DNA of 64,000 nt from Isoetes taiwanensis (taxonomy: Eukaryota; Streptophyta; Lycopodiopsida; Isoetales; Isoetaceae), in NCBI GenBank assembly GCA_021234155.1, contig JAJEKV010000046.1:4256665-4320664 (forward strand), written 5' to 3'. This document shows, one piece after another, positions 12,191 to 23,082 of the stretch (position 1 is the first letter of the stretch; the number at the start of each line of letters is the position of its first letter). The notes under the pieces were generated by a model that had not been told where the DNA came from, made no database searches, and saw only the letters and a list, made by a program, of their open reading frames with translations. Position numbers and translations under genes: made by a program.

Positions 12191-13196
12191 ATAATACAGT
12201 CAAGCTTTTAGGGCCTTCACAATTGGACATGAGGATATTTTGATCTTAAAAGAATCTACGGGTGGTTGTTTGCACTCTTGTGGCGTAACCACACTTTCCA
12301 TGATTCTCTATTGACATATCTCTTAAGGCTAAGGTTCCCGTTGGTTCCAATTAGTTGATTTGGCTCCCGGCCTTCTTGTGTCCTCCTTTCTAAAGTCCAT
12401 TGCTAAAGCCTTAGGGGTTCACATTGTGCATTCCATTGTTGTAGGGTGCCAAGATTTGTGTGGCTCTTCCAATAAGGATCTTTTCAAGTGGGTAATCATT
12501 AAGCAATGGTCATTTTATTTTCGCTTTAAGCTTCAACTTTTCAATCTTTGAGATTTGTCACTTTTGGTTTCCTTCCTTCAAAGTACTTGCGTTCCGTTAT
12601 ATTATGTTAGGAGGGCTTCTTCATTCCTTGCCCCACACTTGCCGCCCTATTAAGCTAGTTCACTTGCGCAGCTACGATGCTTGTAGATGCCCTCCTCCTT
12701 GCCCCCCACTCTTGCTTATGTTCCATCTTTTAGTGCTCTTTGTCACCCGGTGACACTCCTATAGCTTCCTGCGATCAGTCTTCTCATCACCCATACCTTT
12801 TCCTCTGCTTCTTCAGCCCCTCCCCCATCGTCAATCGATGGATTTGGGTCGCTGCTCTTCCTTTGTCTTCCCCTGCTCCAGCTTCTCAAGGTCAGGGTCA
12901 GATGGGTATCGTGACCTCTAGAAGACATAAGTATAGCCAACAACTAAGATGGGTTGATGAGGTTGAAAAATGCAGATCGCCCCTTGCCTATCGGTCGATG
13001 ATGGCGACTCAATATTTTGTTTCGGGCGTTTCTCTTGATGGTGATATAGTTATGCAGCCTGTTGATCAATTGGCAGTGGACGTATATGATTGTATGCTTT
13101 GATGCGCGCAAAAAACTTCAAAAAGGCATAGGAAAAAAGGTGCACTAAATCTAGTTCTCGTGCCATGAATATTCTTAGTTGGAATGTAAAAGCACT
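12191..13196 (+). pseudogene. LINE ORF1 remnant plus start of ORF2
   Basis: Plus-strand pieces APGLLVSSFLKSIAKALGVH and KDLFKWVIIKQW (12360-12500) resemble the DUF4283-type ORF1 region of plant L1 elements. At 13165-13196 the plus strand reads MNILSWNVKAL, the canonical ORF2 endonuclease start, which is cut off by the gypsy LTR beginning at 13197. Stops within the ORF1 part show decay. The ORF1 call is tentative; the ORF2 start is much clearer. Confidence 0.5.
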
Positions 13197-13652
13197 TGTA
13201 ACAAGCTTAGCTCGTTAGCAGGCATTTAATTTACATTTTCCTATCGATGATTATCGAAATTATTCCAATTGGTTATTACATGAGAAATACATACTATGTA
13301 TGAGTTTATACAAAGTTCATATAATAAAATCAAAGGGCATCAGTTTCTGTGAGGGTTTCTGGAAGGAGTGAAAGGAGCAATTTCTGAGTAGTTTTGCTGA
13401 TCGAAGTTTGAAGCATCATATCTCGGCAATCCGATATCTAATTCAAATAAAACTTTTCGAATCAGCTTTCAGGATTGGGTCTAATCAGGCCAAAATTCAT
13501 CTGTGTGGCGGAGTTATGACAAAAATAGTGATGATGGGTCAGAATTGACTGTGCATTTATCTTCTTCTACAGATTGATTTTTGGCTAGAAGCCAGTCTTT
13601 TGAGGCACAAACATCTGCAAGGCTCCATACTTGAAAGAATTCTCAAGTTTTT
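13197..13652 (+). repeat. 5' LTR of the gypsy element
   Basis: Aligns with 19590 onward from TAACAAGCTTA through CATACTTGAAAGAATTCTCA. It contains an extra segment of about 80 bp (about 13304-13381) that the 3' copy lacks. After about 13652 the two copies diverge completely, so this LTR is probably truncated. Confidence 0.75.
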
Positions 13653-14552
13653 TTCATTTTTTATTTTGACAAATCCACAAGGCAACTTAACAAGATATAT
13701 AAACACTCATACTATAAGATCCCCAAGCTTGCTCCCTTATGTGCCACAAGATTCTTGCTTTTCCACCAATTACCACCTTATATCTCTATCATATCCACCA
13801 ATATGTCCTTTACCCAATACTTTTATCTTGCACATCATACCTTGCTCTTTTCACTCTGGCCTTTTAAATAACATGGCCTCTCTACACAAGTTTCAAAATG
13901 TCCATAACACCTATAGTCCCTTTAATTCTTGCCATCCTACCTTTGAACTTTATTACTGATTATCATCAACTCTCATCATTTCAAGGTGCTAATCAAATTG
14001 ACTCGGTAAGGCAACATACAAATACTTGGCAACAAGCTCAAGATCATGAACACCATGTTAATACTTTTCTATCCTGAATTAAAATTTTGAATTCTTCTCA
14101 TCGTTATAAGATTCCCTTCTACCATAGCTAAGGTGTGATTATATATATCTAGGTTCCAATTATGTATCCATTATAAATTGCAATAGCTACTTACTAGGGC
14201 TTACTACACCAAGTCCATCGCTATTCTAATTAACATTCAAAATATAGAAGAATTTACTTTTCTTACAATACATTCACAATGGCTCAAATAATCTTCCAAG
14301 TTGTCGCGATTTAAATGTTTCACATAATTCTCTACTTAGCCAATACTTGATCAAATTGGTTTGTTATAAAGATCACCTTATAACCTTGACAAACATGAAA
14401 ATCCCTTATAAATCCTCCAAATAGGGTGATGGTGAAGGAATTCTGACATTCCATTCTACGTCAACACTATTTCTATTTACACATCCTTAAAACAACCATC
14501 CTGCTTGTCGTGAAAAGACTATGATGATAATTGTTGAAGGTCAGGTCAACCC
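13653..14552. other. Gypsy interior without recognisable coding
   Basis: Where gag should lie there is AT-rich DNA. A 119-codon frame at 13600-13959 has no gag features. No PBS was identified after the LTR. Confidence 0.45.
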
Positions 14553-16111
14553 TTGAAGCTGCACTCAAATTTTGCATCTCAAGTTAAACCTCTAGTGTCA
14601 TATTCGGAAGCTAAGAAGTTAATACAAAGTGAAGTGGAGTCATACTTCATTTATTTGGGGAACTCAGATCCTCAGCCACAGGTATCTTTGGAATTGTATG
14701 GTTTTCTTAGGCAATTCAATGATCTCTTTAAAGATGATGAAACTCTAGATCTATCCCCTCATCGCCTAGAAGACCATGCAATACAATTGCAAGAAAATGC
14801 AAAGCCTCCAAACAGGGCCCCTTATCGAGTCAGTAATTTTGAAAAACTGAAACTTGAAAAACAGATAATAGAGATGTTAGATCATAAGTTAATACGACCT
14901 AGTTGCTCACCTTTTGGCAAAAGATAAGGGATATAGAATGTGTGTAGACTATCGAGCCCTCAACAAGCTGACTGTAAAGGATAAGTTTCCAGTACTCAGA
15001 GTTGGCAATTTATTTGACGAGTTACGAGGTGCTTGCATCTTTAGCAAGATAGACTTGAAATCAGGATATCATCGGATTCGAATAAAGAACAAGGACATTA
15101 GTAAGAAAGCATTCAGAACAACTTTTGGTCATTATGAGTTTCGTGTAATACCGTTCGGACTGACCAATGCTCCGTCAACATTTTGTCGTCTCATGGGGAG
15201 AGTTCTGGCACCAGTATAGGGGAAAAGTGTTGTAATATTCATTGACGACCTTATATATAGCAGATCTATCGAGGAACACAAACAACATCTTCAGCACATT
15301 TTTTATCTTCTCAGGCAGAACAAGTTGTTTGTTAACGAGTCCAATAGTAGATTCTTTATGCAAGAAGTTGGATATTTGGGTCATATTATATCCAAAGAGG
15401 GCATAAGGATGGATCTTGAGAAAATTGGGGTTATTCTTGATTGGTTTCGACCTGAAAACCTCAAGGATTTACGTTCTTTTGTACAATTATGCAGCTACTA
15501 CCGAAGATTTGTGAAAGATTTTGCAAAAATAACTCTTCCTTTTAGCAGGTTTTAAAAGAAGGACACACCCTTTGTTTGTAATGTGGAAGCTGAGGAAGCT
15601 TTTCAAATTCTGAAAAAGAGAATGGCAATTGAACCAATATTAGTACTGCCTGATTTGAACAAACCTTTTACAGTATGTTCTGTCACTAGTGGAAATGCTA
15701 TTGGTGCAGTACTTATGTAGGACGGGCATCTGTTAGTTTATGTTAGCCGCATTCTCAAACCATTGGAGCAAAAGTATAGCACTTATGAAAAGGAATTGAT
15801 CGTCTTGGTCCATGCACTAAAGAAATGGAGACATTACCTAATGAGATCAAAGTTTGTTGCCCGTTTTGACCAACAGAGTTTGAGACATATACAAACACAA
15901 GATATCATCAATGCGCGCCAGTTAAAGCTCATTGACATTATAAAGGGTTACACCTTGAGTATAAATGTGGGAAGGAGAATCAGGTTGCCAATGCACTAAG
16001 CCGAGTAAATATTCAGGCCATATCCATAGCAGAAATTATTGATTTGGAACCAATGAAAAGGGAATATGGGAACGACTCCTCCTTTGCTATTCCATATGCA
16101 CAAATAGAAAA
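14553..16111 (+). pseudogene. Ty3/gypsy pol: reverse transcriptase and RNase H
   Basis: After a protease-RT linker (14553-14930; LEDHAIQLQENAKPPNRAPY is the conserved entry to gypsy RT) comes RT proper. Motifs are [34 protein letters not shown] and [16 protein letters not shown], then the catalytic box as VVIFIDDLIYS (xxDD). YLGHIISKEGIRMD and LRSFVQLCSYYRRFV follow, then RNase H (YSTYEKELIVLVHALKKWRH) and the tail CGKENQVANALSRV. Segments are in different frames, with a small deletion after SPFG, a stop after RVLAPV and another before RNase H. Coding similarity ends near 16110, where minus-strand LINE sequence begins. No integrase was found. Confidence 0.85.
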
Positions 16112-18776
16112 GGGTAGTAGAGATTCTTTGGCAGAATACATCTCCTGGATTGTATCTGCCAGATCTTTCATTGTGTCTGCCCTTATCATCAGGGTGTGTA
16201 CTGGCTGTCCCCATCTTATGTCTCTGTACTTGTTTCTGACGTCTCCATACATTGGGCATTCGTTGAGCAGGTGGTTCTCATCCTCTACTTTTCCAGTGTC
16301 ACAAATTCTACATATCCGGTTGTCCTTTTCTATTTTCCTCCATCTGTCCTTTTCAATTCTTAGATCGTGGCTCCCCATCCTAAATCTCGTCATGATGTCT
16401 CTCCTGGCCTTCCCTAGCAGATTGTCTTGGTACATCCATTTGCCCCACCGTTGTTCACGGGTTGAAGACTCTCACGAGCCAAAGTGTCTTGCCCGGTGTG
16501 TTTTTGCAACCATGCTCGTGTAGCCTTGTCTGCCCAGTCTTCATTCCATTTCCCCTCATTTACTATATCACTCAGGTTCATCCCCATTTTTCTGGTCCAC
16601 ATCGCTACATCCTTGAACCATCCACTGTTCATGATGATGTGTGATTTTACTGACTCGTTGATTGCAATACTTGATAGCTTCCCTGGGTGGCCCCTACATT
16701 GTCTTTTATTAGGTATCTGATAGTGCTTTCCCATGCTCTACCCTCCATTGGTTTCTGACCTGTCTCGTATATCATGACTGTTAGAGGTGTGTTTGCCCGC
16801 ACTCTAAATTCCGGTTTATGCCACTGTCTGAGGATCCCTCCCTATTTGTCCCATTTCTTATCTGTTAGGCTCGGTCCCCATGCTTCAGACCCATATAATT
16901 GCGTCGTCATGACCACTGCACTGAACAAGTAACATTTGATCTCCCAGTCGATTATTCTGCTCTTGTTACAAAAAATTTTCATACTGAAGTAGCTCTCAAT
17001 GGCTGATTGAAACCTTGCATCCGCACCTTTAGCCCATTTCCCCGTGCTATGTGCGTCATATCCCAGATATCTGTATTCTGTTGATTCCTCTAATTCTGTT
17101 CCCATATATCTGAAAGGTCTGTGTCTGTTAGTGACCGAAAATGACTATTTTGGTTTTCGCAAGGTTTACCGTTAACCCTGTTCTTTCGCAGAAGATCTCT
17201 AGTAGCTTTAGCAATATGTGCATCCCCTTATTCTTTGTGGCCATCATGCTTAGGTCATCAGCATATAGCATAATGGGTACTTTGGTGTCTCCTAGTGTAG
17301 GGGCGTCTGTGTCCCCTTGTTGTTCTGCTATGAAATCTTGTAATGCATCTATGTATATTCCGAATAAAGTCGGGGATAGAGGGCACCCCTGTTTGACTCC
17401 TGTATCGCAATCTATCGCCTGTCCTTCCTATTCTATTTTTGCATATACCCTGTGGTATAGTCTGGCGATCGCTCCTACCATGTCCCCAGGTGCCTGCATC
17501 TCTATCAGTCTCTGTAGGAGCTTTTCCCTCGGGACTGTGTCAAATGCCTTTCTAAAGTCCACAAAGCAGCATACTACTTTCCTTCCCTGAGATCTGTTAT
17601 GCTCTATTAGTATCCGAAGGGTTACTAGATGATCTGTGGTTGAGTGTTCCGGTCTGAAGCCCTGCCTGTCCTTGTGCCCTCAGGTTTCCTGTTTCTGCCC
17701 ACTGTTTTAATTTACTGTCCAGAACTTTTACATTTTGCGAAGATAGAGCTCACCATTATTGTCCTCTAGTTCCCAGGTTCCTCCCTGCTTCCCCCTTTGT
17801 GTAGGGGTATTACTCTGTTGTATGCCCATCTGTCTGGAAGCCTTGTGTGAATTATGCCATTAAAAATGCTCAGAACTTTGTTTCCACCATCAGATTCCTG
17901 CACATTTTAGTAGCCCCACCAAATCCATAGAGGTGCGGGGCTTTGTTATTGGCCATCCCATTTAGTGCTATCATTACTTCCCCGTGGTGAAGCACGGTTT
18001 ATCCATCTACTGTAGTGCGGGTATTGGCATTGGGGTGCCCCCGTCTTATATAGTTTCTCGAGGTATTCCTTCCATCCGGTTGCTCCGATGCTGTTCTGTG
18101 TATTTTCGGTTTTCCTATTCCCCTCTCCCTTCCCTTTAAATCCATTCCAGAAATTCCGGGGTTGTCTTTTCAGCATTTTAGCCAAACCCCATTGGTGTGC
18201 TGTACCAGATTTTTGTTTTGCTTTGACTTCAGCATTCTTAGGTATGTTGCTCTTTTTGTCTGGTATGTCTCTCTGCCTACATGTGCTTTGACTATTCCGT
18301 GCCCTGCATTCCTCGTCATACCATACAGATGCCTTGAAAGCATTGCTCCTCCTGGGCCTCTTTCGTTTTCCGAAGACATCTCTTGCCACTTTCACCATTA
18401 TGTCATTTAGCACGTTTCCATTCTCGTCCGCCCCATGCTTTCCCCATTCCCATTTTTCCATTTCTGTTCTGATAGTTCGTGTGAATGTATTTGCATACTT
18501 ATCCTGGAATTGTATTTTCATTTTCTCGTTACATTCTTTCCGTGTGTCATCACCCTGTCTCTGCTCACCTCCTTTGAATGTTAACTGAATGGGTCTGTGG
18601 TTTTCCCTCTTCCCAGTCGGCCATTCGAGTAGCATGAAATCTGAGATGTTTTCCACTGCTTGGTCATTCATTATCACATAGTCTACTATGCTTCTCCCGT
18701 GTACATTCTCACTCGTGAATTTTCTGGATCCTTCCCATTTCTGTATCCCATTAGCTATAACCCTGTCATCGTGCAT
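16112..18776 (-). mobile_element. LINE-A: 5'-truncated non-LTR retrotransposon
   Basis: Minus strand. An endonuclease C-terminus (17946-18776) reads VHGRSIVDYVIMNDQA and LEWPTGKRENHRPI, giving the DYV...SDH-like end. RT follows at 17590-17141 with VVCCFVDFRKAFDTVPREKL, GVKQGCPLSPTLFGIYIDAL and IMLYADDLSMMA, the catalytic ADD. YRYLGYDAHSTGKWAKG and LYGSEAWGPSLTD lie near 17050-16880, and a C-terminal zinc knuckle (ICRICDTGKVEDENHLLNEC) near 16330. Frames shift several times, so it is inactive. No poly-A is seen at the left end. It interrupts the gypsy element and abuts a LINE-B fragment on the right. The endonuclease start is missing, as expected for 5' truncation during target-primed reverse transcription. 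Confidence 0.85.
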
Positions 18777-19235
18777 ACTGCGGGCCCCGACCCAACATGG
18801 GATTTATGTGGCATTGATAATGTGCCATCTTGACCTGTTCATGGGTGCTGGCATCCCGTAACTTGCTGAGGAAGCATGTGTCAAGGTATTGTCTGAGATT
18901 GTGGCGATCTGCCTCTGTTTGTACTCTGATGCACCTGTGCTCGTGCACATTCCATCTGGCCAGCCACTGAGCTCTCTTTTCTCGCTAGCAGGCTTTTAGG
19001 CGTTGAGGCCTCATTGTCACAATGTAAGCGAGATTAGGAAGGTGAGTATCGACCATGCTAACCACCTTCTGGAAGTAGACGATGTGTCTATCAAGGGCCC
19101 CCCTTTGAAGAGGCAAGAAACCTGTTTCCTGCAACAGTATCTGGTATGGGACTATGGACTTCAACCCCAGGGCCTGTGCCAAGAAAGCATGTTGTATTGG
19201 TTTGGGAATTATAAAATGGAACAATTAAGGAAGAT
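18777..19235 (-). mobile_element. LINE-B fragment (C-terminal part of ORF2)
   Basis: Minus strand: IVPYQILLQETGFLPLQRGA, HIVYFQKVVSMVDTHLPNLA and, further on, LSKLRDASTHEQVKMAHYQC. The same protein text occurs on the plus strand at 31900-32270 (VPYQILLQETGFLPLQRAAL, YFQKVVAMDDTRLPNLAFAM), so both are one LINE family. LINE-A begins where this fragment stops. Confidence 0.75.
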
Positions 19236-19589
19236 CTTTCCAGAATGAATATCTTGTTATGAGATATCACTGCAACACCAAATACAAAGTTTACATTGAC
19301 ATGCAATTTGGTTAACTTTGAAGTAAGTTGGGTTATTTAACTTAAAGACAAAAGTTTTGAATGATCAATTAGTAGTACCATTCAATCAAAGCAATGGATG
19401 GACATACTAAGTTAAGCAAATGGTCAAATTGGTGGGAGTTTGCTCCAGGATAAACTATGGTATGTCAGCCGTAAGGATTTATATGCTTTGCTAATATTTG
19501 AAAGGCAAAGAAGAAACATAGTTGCTTTTGATTGGAGCATACGTTCTTAGTGCCCATGAGGACATGGGTTGAAAATTAGAAGGGGAGAA
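19236..19589. other. Gypsy interior 3' end, non-coding
   Basis: AT-rich DNA between the nested LINEs and the 3' LTR. Its last bases form the purine tract AGAAGGGGAGAA. No gene. Confidence 0.5.
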
Positions 19590-20040
19590 TATAACAAGCT
19601 TATCTCGTTAGCAGACATGTAATTTACAATTTCCTACTGATGATTCTTGAGATTATTTCAATTGGTCATTACATGAGAAATACATATTATATATGAGAAT
19701 TTCTGGACAGTTTTGTTGGTCGAGGTTTGAGTATCATATCTCGCCGATCCGAGATCCAATTCAGGTGGAAAGATTTTTGAATAATTTTTCCGTATTGGAT
19801 TTAATCAGGCTAAAATTCATCTGTGTGGCAGAATTATGATAGAAGTAGTAATGATGGATCAGAATTGACTGCGCATGTATCTTTCTTCTATAGATTGATT
19901 CTTGGACATAGAAGCCGGCCTTTCGAGGCACAAGCATCTGCAAGGGGTCCATACTTGAAAGAATTCTCAGGTGGATGGGTTTTCATCTTACACCAGGGGA
20001 TGTTAGATTGCATGGCTTGATCTTGCTGAAAATTGAAGAA
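19590..20040 (+). repeat. 3' LTR of the gypsy element
   Basis: Second LTR copy, aligned with 13197-13652. It lacks the extra 80 bp present there. Its right boundary could not be set because the 5' copy is truncated; it may extend toward about 20160. Confidence 0.7.
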
Positions 20041-20170
20041 AATCGTCGGGATATATTTGAATTAAGAGTATTGAAGGAATCTGAGTGATCTTGAATGTAA
20101 TAATGTGGGATTTTCTCCACATCCAAGTTTATTGTGAGAAATCTAGGAATAGTCTTTGGAATTGCAAATA

Positions 20171-20235
20171 GTAGAATAGAATAGAGTTTTTATCGTCCAC
20201 GGAGATCAATCGGCCTATGGGACCCTTATGGAATA
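20171..20235 (-). mobile_element. LINE 3' tail with (TTCTA)n-type end
   Basis: The reverse complement reads GGTCCCATAGGCC, then GATCTCCGTGGACG, then TAAAAACTCTATTCTATTCTA. The same tail ends LINE-B at 32752-32820 and recurs at 24527, 46621, 49016 and 62405. The body upstream is not recognisable. Confidence 0.65.
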
Positions 20236-21295
20236 AACGGGATCCTGGCAATATTTATATTAGAGATATTGTTATACTCGGGAGAAGCCAGATCCCACAT
20301 AGAACCTTGGAGATCATGTGGCTTATGGGGGTTACATGGAGGATCTAGCAAGAGAAACGAAAGGCACCACCAGCTTCAAGAGACAAGATGCCACTTTAGA
20401 AGATGAATAAAGATGTATAGGTACCTTTGGTAATTATATCTACCTTGTTAATTTGGGATTATCTGGCCTGGAAGAAAATGTTTTTGGAATTTATTTTAAA
20501 TGATTTCCCTATTATTTTAGAGGTTTTGGCAGCCGGAAAGAAATCTCAATTCTCCAAAAATCGAGAAAGAATGTGGCTCTTATGTATTTTCTGCATTTCC
20601 CCTTTCATTCCACTTTCTGCATTTTCCCTTTCATTCCACGCGGCGATGGTGAGCTTTGCCCTTTGCGATGGCAATGGCTTTGCTCTGTGATGATGCCACT
20701 GATGCCTTTTGTGGAGTTATGATTCTGTAGACAACTAAATAGAGGTGACGATTCTAAAACCCTAACGCAACATCTTTGTATTCTGTGTCTCTAAACCGGG
20801 TTCATGCTTGGCAACTGACGCTTATGTAAGTTTTGTATTATGGCTTGCAAATGCTTATGTAAGTATTGTATGTATGCACGAATCTGGAAAGCATGCACAG
20901 ATGCACCACCTTTCTTGTCGAAGGCCTTCATCTGATGCTTTGATTTCTCGAGAGGGGCAGGCAACTATCATTCGGGTCTTGATTTGTCAGGGGATGGCCG
21001 TACTTTTATTAGGTTTGTTCACAAGCATGGAGGTATGCAGTGGCCCACAGAGAGCCTCGTTGACGTGGCTGATTAGGTGCATACACGCCCATTTCAGGGG
21101 ATTTGCAGTGCTTTCGTTTTGGTCTTCACTTGCATTTCCTTCCAGGTAATGTGGCTTTAATTGTGTAGTTTTATTTCATTTGGTAGTTGATTTCCTAGCT
21201 CTGCTTTTATCTATCTGTTTATCTAGGTTTTGATGACATAGGCGTCATGGCGACTTTATGCCAAAGCTAATTTGTGCATGACATTTGTTCTCCAG
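20236..21295. other. No gene recognised
   Basis: Contains short open frames, the longest 113 codons at 20808-21149, none with a recognisable domain. A CCAG|GTAATG donor-like site lies at 21145. Confidence 0.35.
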
Positions 21296-23082
21296 CAGTT
21301 GGAAATCTCCACAACTCTAAGAGTTTCCAAGGATGTTATTCTCATATTTGTTGACATTATGGTTCAGGTAACTAGCGGCCTTTAAGAATTACCTACTCAA
21401 GATAGAATTTCCAATTTCAGGTAATGCTCAATATATTAGTGTGGTTCTATTATTGATTGTTTGATCATATATAAAAGCTCAGTTCTTTACTTCCATTTTC
21501 AGCTTCTATTTTGTTGTGCAATATTCATGCCAATCTAACATGGAAGGTAGCAAGTGCTTATCTGGATGTGTTGCTTTCTTCAGGTTATGGAGAAATTGCA
21601 GAATGAATTGCATGTCGGGGCAATAGTTAGAAGAGGGAAAGGTATGTAGCTTATTAAACTACCAGCATCTCAAGCCTAACATTGAGAAAATACTATTATA
21701 TATGAACTGGTAGTACATATAAAGCTCTTAGCTGCTCAAGAAGTTCGGTCTATTTGTTTCTTTATCTCGGGTTTGCACAAAGTTCTATTTCATGTCCCTT
21801 CCATTCTGTAATTTCAAGACCATCACTAGAATAGTTTTGCCAAAGAGCAAGTTACAAGCAAGCTTTGATAGGATCTAGTTAAGAAAAATATCTAGTCAAT
21901 TTAATGAATCAATCTTCTAAGTTCACTAGATAATGTCTATGGTCTATGCTTTGCAATATATCAATTTAAAACCATGAAATCTCAAATGCAAAGTAGACAA
22001 TGAACTGTAGACAATGAATTTATAGGCAAATAAGATTATTCACATCCGAGAGCTCGGGCATTCATATTAAAATGAATCCTTTTACACAAAGATGAACTGC
22101 ACCCATATCGATCTGATACTCCGTATCTTATTTATAATCCGGCACCAATTCTTATGGAATCGGCACCGATCAACAGCGTCGGTTTCGCACAGTTGTAAAC
22201 TTGGCTCCAGCTTATTTGACCGAGATATAACTGTCTTTGAACCATTGAAACCTAAGGTTTGTATTTTAACTGCATATCGAACCATTAACCCTTAGGTTTA
22301 TGAACCATTGAACCATTAAGTCTCCACCATAAGATAACCATAGAAATATTGGTTATCTCCATATGTTAATCTCCATTCCATAACCAGACTTGGGTTTTAA
22401 ACCCCTTATTCATGAACATGCAACCTGCTAGGTTTTCGTGTAAAGCTTTGTGTTAACCAGAAAACAATTTTGGCTAAGAAACTGCATCGTACTGTAAAAA
22501 TTATAATATGAACCCATTCCTTTCAAGCTTATCCTACCTAATCTTCAAAAACTCCTTCAGTATAGAACATGACATGTCTACACTAATTTATTTTCCCTCA
22601 TTTGTTGTAAATGCATTGATTAGGAGCATAGTTGTGTTCTTTAAGCTTTAGCTGGGAGAAATAATTTTCGTGAGTTTTATGATGGCTTTGGCTAGGTGGA
22701 GTTAGGAAAGATATAGGATAAAGTATCAATTTGTGCTTTGGATTTAGGAAAGCAAGTAATGTATATTCTATATCCGTTCATGGATTTCTGTAATTCCTAA
22801 ATCTTAAATACACATGAATTGCTTTGCAGCTAAGATACTAAAGTCCCGCTTTGATCTACATAAATGAGCATGAACGAGGTATTTATTCCATTGTCCATTC
22901 ATGATTGTTGCAACTAATTACCCTAATGATTCATCACACGTTATTGTTCTGCAGCTAATATAGTGAAATCCAAGCATCACAGATAATGGACTGAGAATAA
23001 TATTTTATATTGACTGTTTTGCAGGTCAATTTGTGCATGGGAATTATACACTTTGTATGGACTCTAGGCAAGCAATTTGAAT
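21296..23082 (+). other. Possible exons of an unidentified gene
   Basis: Three plus-strand blocks have good splice borders and compatible phases. 21296-21367 (TTCTCCAG| to CAG|GTAACT) encodes QLEISTTLRVSKDV and more, 24 codons exactly. 21584-21641 (CTTCAG| to AAAG|GTATGT) encodes VMEKLQNELHVGAIVRRGK and ends in phase 1. 23025 onward (TTTGCAG|) continues as GQFVHGNYTLCMDSRQAI and then stops. I do not recognise the family. A copia solo LTR (21866-22525) would lie in the second intron. The last block is duplicated near 35345. Chance is a real alternative for such short blocks. Confidence 0.3.
21866..22525 (-). repeat. Copia solo LTR (LTR1) with target duplication
   Basis: 660-bp LTR running TGATAGG to CCTTTCA, flanked on both sides by the 5-bp target duplication AGCTT (21861-21865 and 22526-22530). 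It is nearly identical to the LTRs at 26100 and 34173 but has no interior sequence, the signature of LTR-LTR recombination. It lacks about 14 bp near its middle that the 34173 copy has. Confidence 0.9.

Larger units (their letters stand above)
13197..20040 (+). mobile_element. Ty3/gypsy retrotransposon, degenerate, with nested LINEs
   Basis: Direct LTR-like repeats begin at 13197 (TGTAACAAGCTT) and 19590 (TATAACAAGCTT) and flank a plus-strand gypsy pol. A purine-rich tract (AGAAGGGGAGAA) directly precedes the second copy, as a polypurine tract should. The interior from about 16112 to 19235 is LINE sequence on the minus strand. I see no gag and no integrase, so the element is both deleted and interrupted. 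Its left LTR cuts a LINE ORF2 start, so it inserted into that LINE. Confidence 0.75.

Noticed and set aside
12740-13102. 120-codon plus-strand frame before the LINE ORF2 start
   Set aside because: It could be the end of LINE ORF1, but no motif supports it and the composition is proline/serine-rich by chance, so it was only included in the LINE remnant.
16044-17590. Plus-strand frames of up to 159 codons
   Set aside because: Antisense to LINE-A, whose RT motifs are on the minus strand.
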